A stretch of DNA of 38,515 bases, taken from the NCBI GenBank assembly GCA_016872875.1, contig VGYW01000016.1, positions 1 to 38,515 on the forward strand, written 5' to 3'. Positions 8,701 to 14,389 of this stretch are shown here, piece after piece. Numbering within the stretch: the first letter of the stretch is position 1; every line of letters begins with the position of its first letter. Position numbers and translations under genes: made by a program. The notes below the pieces were generated by a model. That model saw nothing but the letters and a program-made list of their open reading frames with translations. It was not told the origin of the DNA and made no database searches. The DNA comes from Planctomycetota bacterium. GTDB lineage: Bacteria; Planctomycetota; PUPC01; DSUN01.

Positions 8701-8830
8701 TGATTCGCAGCGTGGCACGCCCGCCCTCATAGGCGAAGCACCTCCGAAACGCCACGAACGCATTGCGCTTCGGCGTCTTCTCTACCGTCCAGATCCACCG
8801 TCCCCTCCAATGAATCGCACCCTGGCTCAT
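5792..8830 (-). CDS. GH78-like alpha-L-rhamnosidase family protein
   Basis: The protein has 1012 residues. The start at 8830 follows AGAGGGAAGGC; thirteen upstream codons of open frame lie in an AATCGCA repeat and are excluded. N-terminal residues ~1-110 form a beta-sandwich module (RWIWTVEKTPKRNAFVAFRR). The central and C-terminal parts match the (alpha/alpha)6-barrel of alpha-L-rhamnosidases: DCPTYEQTHWVGDARNE at ~563-579, MFDWAPMDTP, and ETWSSTSDRLTRSHCHAWSA near the C-terminal side. It would hydrolyse terminal rhamnose or a related sugar from polysaccharides. No classical signal peptide is visible, so location is unclear. Two different palindromes are inserted in frame in the catalytic half (residues ~711-753 and ~793-816). 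Exact substrate is unknown, and activity despite the insertions is untested. Confidence 0.85.
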   Translation of the reverse strand: MSQGAIHWRGRWIWTVEKTPKRNAFVAFRRCFAYEGGRATLRITADSRYVAYVNGVCLGHGPVRCWPAHWRYDTYDLAPWLQKGDNVLAVLVNHFGEGTFQYIPGPPGLLAQIEMEGATVFTSRSWLATAAPGLVSDTPRISVQEAFEEQFDARLAEAWTQLDYDDGSWPRARTLRPAYDGLHGELLPRDIPFLTQEQVLPKRLVSAQAVRSLPHRFTIYAKPYLVPHDHSSNFVFAHYYLATQVWSPADGEVTFHTPHKHPGQLKVNGSLVEGNRAPLKAGWNTLVARPPAHHLPELVLALDGSPELDFSAYGDCPGSLWAIVGPFELTAEQRRQAENHMDPSAIAAEPLVDGATAALGEEFWQTCDVAGWMREACFQPGRPEHLPEGDAFVQAFTDRVVPGEVRVENPDGLVSGSDWTTIHPPPDGGDVRLLLDFGHELIGSHAFEVMAAEGTILDFHNFEFIQPDGRYNLAEGMNNSLRYICREGRQDFRSIVRRGFQYSYLILRNMTGPVKLRGLHAIFSTYPQSRRGSFACSDAQLDRIWQAGALTLRCCAEDTYTDCPTYEQTHWVGDARNEALIDWAANGDPRLWFHCLEQTGHSLDRSPITESHVPSAWQNVLTAWSLLWMRSCREYVLFTGDRERGRILLDFVRRNVEGLAQHINPHGLLDIRAWNMFDWAPMDTPPRGVVTHQNCQLVHALRDAAELAEWLVGGVSPVGGVSPVGGVSLVGGVSPRRDAGWGHPAHNEDIPPTAALAAAWRKRADALSDAINAHLWNDEKRAYTDCLREDPGECHCRLVRQCGTAEEHGRASRPWHSPVFSQQTQTAAYVAGVARGGRARRCWEIIQSPPDGFVRAGSPFFEFFLLEGYLREGRHQDFLDTIRRDWGRMIDLGATTFWETWSSTSDRLTRSHCHAWSAAPTYFLSTHVLGVRPGGPGFQPAIVEPHPCDLTWCRGAMPTPAGDVEVQWENEPGQPFVLRVRAPKQLRVVARPPRDGSFTLNGENAHAETTGA
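6383..6452. repeat. GTGCCAC...GTGGCAC palindrome inside the hydrolase gene
   Basis: The 70-bp element begins GTGCCACGGTCGGCTCGCC and ends GGACAAGCCGACAGTGGCAC. Each half is a CGGTCGG/CCGACCG or CTGTCGG/CCGACAG hairpin and the halves are inverted to each other. It is read in frame in the host gene, giving a Cys/Arg-rich loop (CHCRLVRQCGTAEEHGRA). Confidence 0.8.
6571..6697. repeat. GTGGGCGG/CCGCCCAC repeat array inside the hydrolase gene
   Basis: The left part has two GTGGGCGGGATGTCC units. The right part has four GGGGACACGCCGCCCAC-type units in inverse orientation. The array is translated in frame as repeated GGVSPV/GGVSLV units followed by GWGHPAHNEDIPPT. It expands a loop in the catalytic barrel by about 42 residues. 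Confidence 0.88.
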
Positions 8831-8847
8831 GCCTTCCCTCTTTCTGA

Positions 8848-8985
8848 AATCGGCAATCGCAAATCGCAAATCGGAAGCTCTTTCTCGTCCCTACGCTCCG
8901 CGTGGGGACGCAGCGGCGGACGCTCCGCGTCCAACTCGACGCGGAGCGTCGCAGACCCGGCGCTCCCACGCGGAGCGTGGGAGCG
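8848..8985. repeat. AATCGCA tandem arm and ACGCGGAGCGT palindrome cluster
   Basis: A heptamer run (CGGCAATCGCAAATCGCAAA) lies at about 8850-8876, just upstream of the hydrolase start codon, with no inverted partner nearby. At 8887-8985 the motif GCTCCGCGT or its complement ACGCGGAGC occurs four times, each in a local hairpin (e.g. GGACGCTCCGCGTCC at 8918-8932). It fills the gap between the hydrolase and dehydrogenase genes. Confidence 0.8.
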
Positions 8986-8999
8986 AGAGGCGGCTTCCT

Positions 9000-10016
9000 C
9001 TACTCCCACGGCTTCAGGATCACCTTGGCGGTCTCGTGCGAGGCGCACAGCGCCAGGGCCTCCTGGATGCAGCTCATGGGCAGCACGTGGCTGATCAACA
9101 GGTCAATGATGGGCGACTCCTGGATGACCTTGACGATGCGGGGATAGAGGTTGAGGTTGTAGTGCCAGGAGCCGATGATGGTGATGCCGGTGCGGATGAG
9201 GTCGGGGCTGACGCGAATCTTCAGGTCGTCGCCACACTCGCCCACGTAGGCCACCTTGCCCTTCCGCCGCGTGGCGTCGAGGCACAGCCGCTCCGCCGCC
9301 ACTGTGCCCGAGCAGTCGAGCGCGCAGTCCACGCCCCGCCCATCGGTCAGCGTCCTGATTCGCTTCACGATGTCCTCGTCGGCTGGGTCGAAGACGGCTG
9401 CGGCGCCCATCTCCAGCGCACGGGTCACGCGGTACTCGACGGAGTCCACACCAATGACCCTCGCCCCGCGGAAGCGGGCGTTGACGACCGCGCCGAGGCC
9501 GACCGGCCCGAGGCCAGTGACGAGCACGGTGTCGAATGCGCCCAGGCCCATCGCCTCGAAGGCGCCCATCGAGGGTCCGAGGCCGCAGATGGCAAGTCCT
9601 GCCTTCTCATAAGACATCCCGTCGGGGATTGGCGAGAGGAGCCACGACGGTTTGAGCACGAACTGGGCGTAGGTCGCGCTCCCCTCGCGCGAGCCGGTGA
9701 ACTCCGCGAAGCTGGGGCAGTGCTGGCAATGGATGTAGTCGCCCGCCACGCACAGCGCGCACTTCCCGCACGGATACTGCGGCTGCACCACCACGCGGTC
9801 GCCCGGCCGCACCTTGCACGGCTGGGCGACCTCGACGACCTCGCCGACCGCCTCGTGGCCGAGGAACTCCGCCTTGTGCCCGCCGACGAACATCTTGTAC
9901 TCCGTACACATTGGCGTCGCGAGCACCTTCACCAGCGCCCAGTCCTCCTTCGGCCTGGGGTCAGGCACGTCCACGAGCACGGCCTGGCGCTCTCCAACAA
10001 TGGCCGCCTTCTTCAT
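9000..10016 (-). CDS. Zinc-dependent alcohol/polyol dehydrogenase (MDR superfamily)
   Basis: The protein has 338 residues, a normal length for medium-chain dehydrogenases. The start at 10016 has AGGAG 8 bp upstream and a promoter at 10049-10076. Residues CTEYK and GHEAVGEV (N-terminal third) match the catalytic zinc site. CGKCALCVAGDYIHCQHC carries the cysteines of the structural zinc. GLGPVGLGAV followed by ARVIGVDS is the NAD(P)-binding Rossmann fold. The family oxidises sugar alcohols, L-threonine or similar secondary alcohols; sorbitol dehydrogenase or threonine dehydrogenase-like relatives are closest by motif. The substrate cannot be named. It lies upstream of the GH78-like gene on the same strand, which suggests sugar catabolism. 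Confidence 0.88.
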   Translation of the reverse strand: MKKAAIVGERQAVLVDVPDPRPKEDWALVKVLATPMCTEYKMFVGGHKAEFLGHEAVGEVVEVAQPCKVRPGDRVVVQPQYPCGKCALCVAGDYIHCQHCPSFAEFTGSREGSATYAQFVLKPSWLLSPIPDGMSYEKAGLAICGLGPSMGAFEAMGLGAFDTVLVTGLGPVGLGAVVNARFRGARVIGVDSVEYRVTRALEMGAAAVFDPADEDIVKRIRTLTDGRGVDCALDCSGTVAAERLCLDATRRKGKVAYVGECGDDLKIRVSPDLIRTGITIIGSWHYNLNLYPRIVKVIQESPIIDLLISHVLPMSCIQEALALCASHETAKVILKPWE

Positions 10017-10048
10017 CGGATGGCTCCTGAGGGGCCTCCCCGTGCCCC

Positions 10049-10076
10049 ATTCTAGCGCTTCCTGGCCGGCGTGCAA
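10049..10076 (-). promoter_or_regulatory. Promoter of the dehydrogenase gene
   Basis: On the minus strand TTGCAC (10071-10076) and TAGAAT (10049-10054) are separated by 16 bp. The -10 box lies ~33 bp before the dehydrogenase start at 10016. Confidence 0.6.
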
Positions 10077-10081
10077 CGCGC

Positions 10082-10110
10082 TTGATTTCACTGGGCGGTT
10101 CTGATACTAT
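10082..10110 (+). promoter_or_regulatory. Promoter of tRNA-Arg
   Basis: TTGATT (10082-10087) and TACTAT (10105-10110) are separated by 17 bp. The predicted transcription start (about 10117) is 15 bp before the tRNA 5' end. It is divergent from the dehydrogenase promoter a few bases away. Confidence 0.65.
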
Positions 10111-10131
10111 CTTGGCTGAGCAAGGGGTCGT

Positions 10132-10208
10132 GCGCCTGTAGCTCAGTGGATTAGAGCGATGGCCTCCGGAGCCATAGGTCGCAGGTCCGAATCCTGCCAG
10201 GCGTACCA
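10132..10208 (+). tRNA. tRNA-Arg (anticodon CCG), CCA encoded
   Basis: A full cloverleaf can be drawn: acceptor GCGCCTG/CAGGCGT (G1-U72 wobble), D-stem GCTC/GAGC, anticodon stem ATGGC/GCCAT with loop CTCCGGA (anticodon CCG, reading CGG), T-stem GCAGG/CCTGC, discriminator A and encoded CCA. The T-loop reads TCCGAAT, where nearly all elongator tRNAs have TTCGAAT. The position-55 uridine, normally pseudouridylated, is a C. D-loop GG is kept. The rest is orthodox. Confidence 0.95.
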
Positions 10209-10210
10209 CG

Positions 10211-10236
10211 TGGCGGCAGACTGGCGCCTGCCGCCA
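10211..10236 (+). terminator. GC-rich hairpin after tRNA-Arg
   Basis: A 9-bp stem TGGCGGCAG/CTGCCGCCA with an 8-base loop begins 3 bp after the tRNA CCA. No U-tract follows, so it may be a processing or weak termination hairpin. Confidence 0.45.
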
Positions 10237-10256
10237 AACTCTATCCGGCTGTCGGG

Positions 10257-10347
10257 GTTCGTAGTGCGGCCTTCAGGCCGTGGCAGGGGACGGGCTAAAG
10301 CCCGCACTACGAACGGAAGAGACGGGCTGAAGCCCGCACTACAAACT
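10257..10347. repeat. GTAGTGCGGGCTTCAGCCCGT-type REP cluster upstream of argH
   Basis: One copy in inverse orientation (GTTCGTAGTGCGGCC... near 10257) faces two direct copies of ACGGGCTRAAGCCCGCACTAC (near 10289 and 10322). Each contains its own small hairpin (GGGCTGAAGCCC). The cluster fills the tRNA-argH gap and ends ~20 bp before the argH start. Confidence 0.88.
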
Positions 10348-10365
10348 GGGACGCCAGAGGTCGGC

Positions 10366-11793
10366 ATGGCGAAGCTGTGGGATAAGGGCTATGCTGTGGA
10401 TAGGGAGGTCGAAGCCTTCACGACGGGCGACGACTATCTGCTGGACCGCGAGCTTGTGGAGGCCGATTGCTTGGCCTCCATCGCCCACGCCCGCACGCTG
10501 GCCAGGATCGGCGTGCTGACCCACGACGAGGCGGGACAGCTCAGCGACGAGCTCCGCGCCATCGCCTGCGCCAGCGCCGCAGGCTCGTTCACGGTGGAGC
10601 CGGCCGACGAGGATTGCCACACGGCCATCGAGAACCGCCTCGTCGAACGCCTCGGCGACCTGGGGAAGAAGATCCACACCTGCCGCTCCCGAAACGACCA
10701 GGTCATCGCCGCCATTCGGGTCTACGCCCGCGAGAGGCTCCTGGGCCTCTTCGACGACGTGCTGTCCCTCTGCGCCACCCTCCGCGCCTTCGCGGAGAAG
10801 CACCAGACCGTGCCGATGATTGGCCGCACCCACACCCAGGTCGCCATGCCCTCCTCCGTCGGCCTCTGGGCGGGGGCGTGGCTCGAATCGCTCCTCGACG
10901 ACCTCCGCCTCCTCGCCACCGCCTACGAGCTGAACGACCAGTGCCCCCTCGGCTCCGCCGCAAGCTACGGCGTCCCTATGCCCATTGACCGCCAGCTCAC
11001 GAGCGACCTCCTCGGCTTCGGTAAGCTTCAGAACAACGTCCTCTACGCCAACAACTCCCGCGGCAAGATCGAGTCGGTCATCCTGGGCGCCTGCGCCCAG
11101 ATCGCGGTTGACCTCAGCCGCGCGGCCCAGGACCTCATCAACTTCAGCCTGCCCGAGTTCGGCTACTTCACGGTTCCCAAGGAGCTGTGCACGGGCTCGA
11201 GCATCATGCCTCAGAAGCGCAACCCCTGCGGCCTGGAACTCGTGCGGGCCAAGACCAGCACCATCCTCGCCTGCTACAACCAGATTCTCGATATCCTCAA
11301 GGGCCTGCCCTCGGGCTACAACCGCGACCTCCAGGAGACCAAGCGCCCCTTCATCGAGGGGCTGCGCCTCACGCGAGCCTGCGTCCGAGTGACGGACATC
11401 ACATTCAGCAAGCTGGAAGTGAACGAGGAGCGGTGCGTGGCGGCGTTCAGGGCCGCGCCAGAGGTCTTCGCAACCGACGAGGCCCTCCGCCTCGTGGTCC
11501 AGGGGGTTCCATTCCGCGACGCCTATCGCCAAGTTGCGGCCTCCCTCGGAGGGAAAATGACACCAGGAGTCTTTTGTGCGGAGCACCCGAAGGGCCGTGG
11601 ACGGCAAAAGACTCCTGGTGTCATTTTCCCTCCCGACCCCCGCGCCAGCATCGCCCAGCGGAAACACGCCGGCGGGCCGGCCAACCTGCGGCTCGACCTC
11701 GCTGATGCCACGATAAAACAGATCAAGGAGTTCGCGGACACCCGCCGAGACCGATTGAGGCGGGCCACCGACGCCCTGTTGAGTGGCGCGTGA
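10366..11793 (+). CDS. argH: Argininosuccinate lyase
   Basis: The protein has 475 residues and catalyses the last arginine-biosynthesis step, argininosuccinate to arginine plus fumarate, in the cytoplasm. Hallmarks are TCRSRNDQV, IGRTHTQVAMPSSVG with the conserved THTQ, and the fumarase/lyase signature GSSIMPQKRNP at ~277-287, whose serine is the catalytic residue of the family. The start at 10366 follows AGAGG and matches the family N-terminus; the longer open frame runs through the tRNA and REP repeats. Residues ~395-422 are encoded by a palindromic repeat (11549-11632), inserted in frame in the C-terminal domain shortly after PFRDAYRQVA. Typical ArgH proteins are ~460 residues. The remaining C-terminus is alignable, so the insertion is probably tolerated. 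argG lies ~1.2 kb downstream. Confidence 0.95.
   Translation: MAKLWDKGYAVDREVEAFTTGDDYLLDRELVEADCLASIAHARTLARIGVLTHDEAGQLSDELRAIACASAAGSFTVEPADEDCHTAIENRLVERLGDLGKKIHTCRSRNDQVIAAIRVYARERLLGLFDDVLSLCATLRAFAEKHQTVPMIGRTHTQVAMPSSVGLWAGAWLESLLDDLRLLATAYELNDQCPLGSAASYGVPMPIDRQLTSDLLGFGKLQNNVLYANNSRGKIESVILGACAQIAVDLSRAAQDLINFSLPEFGYFTVPKELCTGSSIMPQKRNPCGLELVRAKTSTILACYNQILDILKGLPSGYNRDLQETKRPFIEGLRLTRACVRVTDITFSKLEVNEERCVAAFRAAPEVFATDEALRLVVQGVPFRDAYRQVAASLGGKMTPGVFCAEHPKGRGRQKTPGVIFPPDPRASIAQRKHAGGPANLRLDLADATIKQIKEFADTRRDRLRRATDALLSGA
11549..11632. repeat. Long perfect palindrome, family A copy 2, inside argH
   Basis: Perfect 27-bp arms (11549-11575 and 11606-11632) flank a 30-bp loop that closely matches the loop of the 23S-5S spacer copy. 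The total is 84 bp, exactly 28 codons, with no stop in the argH frame. Compared with copy 1, an A in the left arm (AAAAAGACACC) is T here (AAAATGACACC), and the partner base in the right arm has changed to match. Confidence 0.95.
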
Positions 11794-11847
11794 TAGAAAC
11801 CAGGGCGGCGCGTGCGCCGCGACGGGATGTCCGGAGATCAAGCGCGC

Positions 11848-11873
11848 CGTAGGATGGGCACCGCCTACCCTAC
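11848..11873. repeat. GTAGGRTGGG hairpin downstream of argH
   Basis: GTAGGATGGG and CCTACCCTAC form an imperfect inverted repeat around CACCG. It lies 55 bp after the argH stop and could act as a weak terminator or be a REP-type element. Confidence 0.45.
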
Positions 11874-11942
11874 TTGCGCGGCCCACAGCCGCAGGGTAGA
11901 ATACATGCGAACTTGTTGAGGGGAAGTCGCGGAGATCGACCC

Positions 11943-12179
11943 ATGGCGTCGCAGGGACTTGCAGACCGCGTGGCACAACTCGAAGCGCAGGTGACCGAAT
12001 TGCGACTGGAGGTCCATTCCTCAAGGGAACAGGGTGCCAAGAACTGGCGCCGCGCGGTCGAGAAGTTCGCCGATGACGAAGACGTGCAGAGCATCCTGCA
12101 CGAAGCAATGAGGCTGCGTGAGGCCGACCGGAATCGGGCTCGCGAGAGGCCCGCGAGGCAGCAAGCGAAATGCCGATGA
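11943..12179 (+). CDS. Small coiled-coil protein, possible antitoxin-module component
   Basis: The protein has 78 residues. The start at 11943 is preceded by GGAG 8 bp upstream. It has an N-terminal heptad-like helix (LADRVAQLEAQVTELRLEV, ~6-24) and a charged C-terminal half (KFADDEDVQSILHEAMRLRE). It resembles the next small protein in size and layout (both have a DRV..LE helix and a MR-rich tail) and both precede a PIN-domain toxin. No DNA-binding motif is visible. The role is inferred only from position; the family is not recognised. Confidence 0.6.
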   Translation: MASQGLADRVAQLEAQVTELRLEVHSSREQGAKNWRRAVEKFADDEDVQSILHEAMRLREADRNRARERPARQQAKCR

Positions 12180-12219
12180 CAGGCCAAGCCTGACAGCGGA
12201 TCGACGGCCGGAGGTGCAT

Positions 12220-12426
12220 ATGTCCGACACAACGGCACTCGAAGACCGTGTGAAAGCGCTGGAAAGTGACATCGCGGAGTTGAAACGCCGCGAGGGTCGG
12301 GAAGAGACCGTGTGCGAGTGGCTCGACCGGATCTCGGGCAGGCTGGCAAAGTACCCGGAGTTTGAGGAGGTGGTACGCCTCGGACGCGAGATGCGTCAAG
12401 CGGATCGCCCGGATGATGAAAGTTGA
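12220..12426 (+). CDS. Small coiled-coil protein, likely antitoxin of the PIN toxin
   Basis: The protein has 68 residues and the start at 12220 is preceded by GGAGGTGCAT. A heptad helix (LEDRVKALESDIAELKRREG, ~6-25) is followed by a helical segment with EFEEVVRLGREMRQADRPDD. It ends 12 bp before the PIN gene start, as antitoxin-toxin pairs commonly do. Antitoxins of PIN toxins often use a C-terminal helix to cover the active site, which fits this architecture. No ribbon-helix-helix or AbrB motif is seen. Confidence 0.7.
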   Translation: MSDTTALEDRVKALESDIAELKRREGREETVCEWLDRISGRLAKYPEFEEVVRLGREMRQADRPDDES

Positions 12427-12438
12427 AAGGGCCGGTGC

Positions 12439-12867
12439 GTGTTTCTTCTCGACACAGACCATTTCGTCATCATCCAAGATCGCACGGAGCCGCAGTACGG
12501 GTCGCTCCGTCGGCGCATGGGCCGGTATACCGCCCACGATTTCCACGTCTCGATCATCAGCTTCCACGAGCAAATTACCGGTTGGAACGCATACTTGAAC
12601 CGCGCCCGATCGGCCGAAGGGGTCATTCGGGCGTACGGAATGTTTGAAGACGTGCTCTGGTACTTCACTCAACTCCCGCTCGCATCTTTCGAGGCCCGCG
12701 CCGCGTCAGAATTCGACTCGCTGCGCGGGCGGCGCGTTCGAATCGGGACCATGGACTTGCGGATTGCCGCCATCGCTCTAGCACAAGGCTACACGGTTTT
12801 GACCAGGAACTTGGTCGATTTTCAGAAGGTGCCCAGGTTGAAGGTCGAAGACTGGACGACACCTTGA
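12439..12867 (+). CDS. PIN-domain ribonuclease, VapC-like toxin
   Basis: The protein has 142 residues, the usual VapC length. The GTG start at 12439 gives the family N-terminus (FLLDTDHF) and follows GAAAGGG. The acidic residues of the PIN active site can be placed at D5, E44 and D106 (in RIGTMDLRIAA), with N124/D127 in LTRNLVDF. PIN toxins cleave tRNA or rRNA in a Mg-dependent way when not bound by antitoxin. Two small helical proteins lie immediately upstream, making a three-gene cassette between argH and argG. Its target is unknown. Confidence 0.88.
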   Translation: MFLLDTDHFVIIQDRTEPQYGSLRRRMGRYTAHDFHVSIISFHEQITGWNAYLNRARSAEGVIRAYGMFEDVLWYFTQLPLASFEARAASEFDSLRGRRVRIGTMDLRIAAIALAQGYTVLTRNLVDFQKVPRLKVEDWTTP

Positions 12868-12970
12868 GGGCGGGGAGCAGAGGAACGCGGGCCGGGCGCC
12901 ACCCGTACGAAAAGAGCGGCGTCCCGTTTTCCGGTCTGAGGTCAGTTTTACAGCAGTAAGGAGAAACTGG

Positions 12971-14215
12971 ATGGACGTGAAGGAAATCCTCAAGAAAGTC
13001 GAAGAGGCGCCTGTGCCGAAGGTCAAGAAGGCGGCCGTCGCATACTCGGGCGGCCTCGACTCCACCCTCGGCATCGAGATGCTGCGCCGCAAGTACAAGG
13101 CCGAGGCCATCGTGCCCATCTGCATTGACGTCGGCCAGGGCGAGGACGAAATCGTCGAGGCACGCCGCAAGGCAAAGCTGCTGGACTTCGAGAAGGACAT
13201 GATCCTGGTTGACGCCAAGCCGGAGTTCGTCGGCGAGTGGCTCACCAAGGCCATCCGCGCGAACTCCGACTACAACGGCTACCCGGTCTCCACCTCGATG
13301 ACGCGCCAGCTCGTGGCCCGCATCGTGGCCGTCGAGGGCGCCAAGCGCGGCTGCGACGCCGTCATGGAAGGCTCCACGGGGAAGGGCAACGACCAGTACC
13401 GCATGCACAACACCTTCAAGCTCTTCGCGCCCCACATGGAGGTCCTCGCCTTCGTCCGCGACTTCGACCTCACCCGCAAGGAGGAAGAGGCCATCTGCGT
13501 CGAGTGGGGAGTCCCCGTCAAGGAGCAGCTCACGGGCGGCGACGACAAGACCATGTGGTGCCGCTCCATCGCCAGCGGGGCGATTGACCTCAACCAGGAA
13601 CTTCCCGACGACATCTGGCAGTGGCTCACCCCGCCCCGCAAGGCCCCCGAGAAGGGCGAGACGGTGACGCTGCGCTATGTCGAGGGCCTCCCCGTCGAGC
13701 TCAACGGCAAGGAGACGCCGCTCGACGAGCTGATCGCGGCGCTCAACGTCATCGCCGGCCGCAACGGCGTGGGCTACATTGACATGTTCGAGGACGGGAT
13801 CATGGACCTCAAGAGCCGCGAAATCTACGAGGCCCCAGCCGCCCACGTCATCCTCAAGCTCCACCGCGACCTCGAACAGCAGTGCCTCCCCAAGGAGGAA
13901 ATCCAATTCAAGAAGACGGTGGACGCCAAGTGGGCCTACATGACCTACCACGGCGAGTGGTATCACCCGCTGAAGGCCGACCTCGACGCCTTCATCGCCC
14001 AGTCGCAGAAGGTCGTCAACGGCTCGTTCCGGGTTGACCTCTACAAGGGCAACATCGTGGTCACATCGCGGGAGTCGAAGACCTCGCTCTTCACGCCCGA
14101 GATCCGCTCGATCAAGAGCCGCGGCTACGACCAGCGCTGGGCAGTCAACGCCGCCAAGATACGCGGCCTGCCCTTCGAAATCCTCTCCAAGCGCAACCAG
14201 GCCATGAAGGGCTAG
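12971..14215 (+). CDS. argG: Argininosuccinate synthase
   Basis: The protein has 414 residues, within the family range. It condenses citrulline and aspartate using ATP to argininosuccinate, the substrate of ArgH. The N-terminal PP-loop motif reads AVAYSGGLDSTLG (~21-33), with the SGGLDS variant where most members have SGGLDT. GSTGKGNDQYRM is the citrulline/aspartate-binding segment. The ATG at 12971 has AAGGAG 7 bp upstream. It is on the same strand as argH but separated by the toxin cassette. A strong hairpin follows at 14261. Confidence 0.95.
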   Translation: MDVKEILKKVEEAPVPKVKKAAVAYSGGLDSTLGIEMLRRKYKAEAIVPICIDVGQGEDEIVEARRKAKLLDFEKDMILVDAKPEFVGEWLTKAIRANSDYNGYPVSTSMTRQLVARIVAVEGAKRGCDAVMEGSTGKGNDQYRMHNTFKLFAPHMEVLAFVRDFDLTRKEEEAICVEWGVPVKEQLTGGDDKTMWCRSIASGAIDLNQELPDDIWQWLTPPRKAPEKGETVTLRYVEGLPVELNGKETPLDELIAALNVIAGRNGVGYIDMFEDGIMDLKSREIYEAPAAHVILKLHRDLEQQCLPKEEIQFKKTVDAKWAYMTYHGEWYHPLKADLDAFIAQSQKVVNGSFRVDLYKGNIVVTSRESKTSLFTPEIRSIKSRGYDQRWAVNAAKIRGLPFEILSKRNQAMKG

Positions 14216-14260
14216 GCAAGGCGGCAACGCGAGGCCCATCGCTCGACCAAGCGCATCACT

Positions 14261-14295
14261 GCAAGGCCCGCCCCGCCAAGCGGGACGGGCCTTGC
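14261..14295 (+). terminator. Terminator-like hairpin after argG
   Basis: GCAAGGCCCGCCCCGC pairs with GCGGGACGGGCCTTGC around a short loop. It begins 46 bp after the argG stop. There is no clear U-tract, so termination is likely but not certain. Confidence 0.6.
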
Positions 14296-14308
14296 CACAC
14301 GAGGTGGC

Positions 14309-14337
14309 TTGACTAGCTGGCGGAATCAGACTAGAAT
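14309..14337 (+). promoter_or_regulatory. Promoter of the AAA ATPase operon
   Basis: TTGACT (14309-14314) and TAGAAT (14332-14337) are separated by exactly 17 bp. It lies just after the argG terminator and ~50 bp before the ATPase start. It separates the ATPase-DUF4276-aroC-like set from the arginine genes. Confidence 0.7.
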
Positions 14338-14389
14338 CGCTCTTGGCTCGCGGGCATCCGGTAGTCGCCTGGCGTGAGGAGTAAGCGTC

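Noticed and set aside
10339..12672. 777-codon open frame on the minus strand over argH and the toxin cassette
   Set aside because: It is a shadow of argH and the small genes, with Val/Ala/Gly-biased composition and no recognisable motif.
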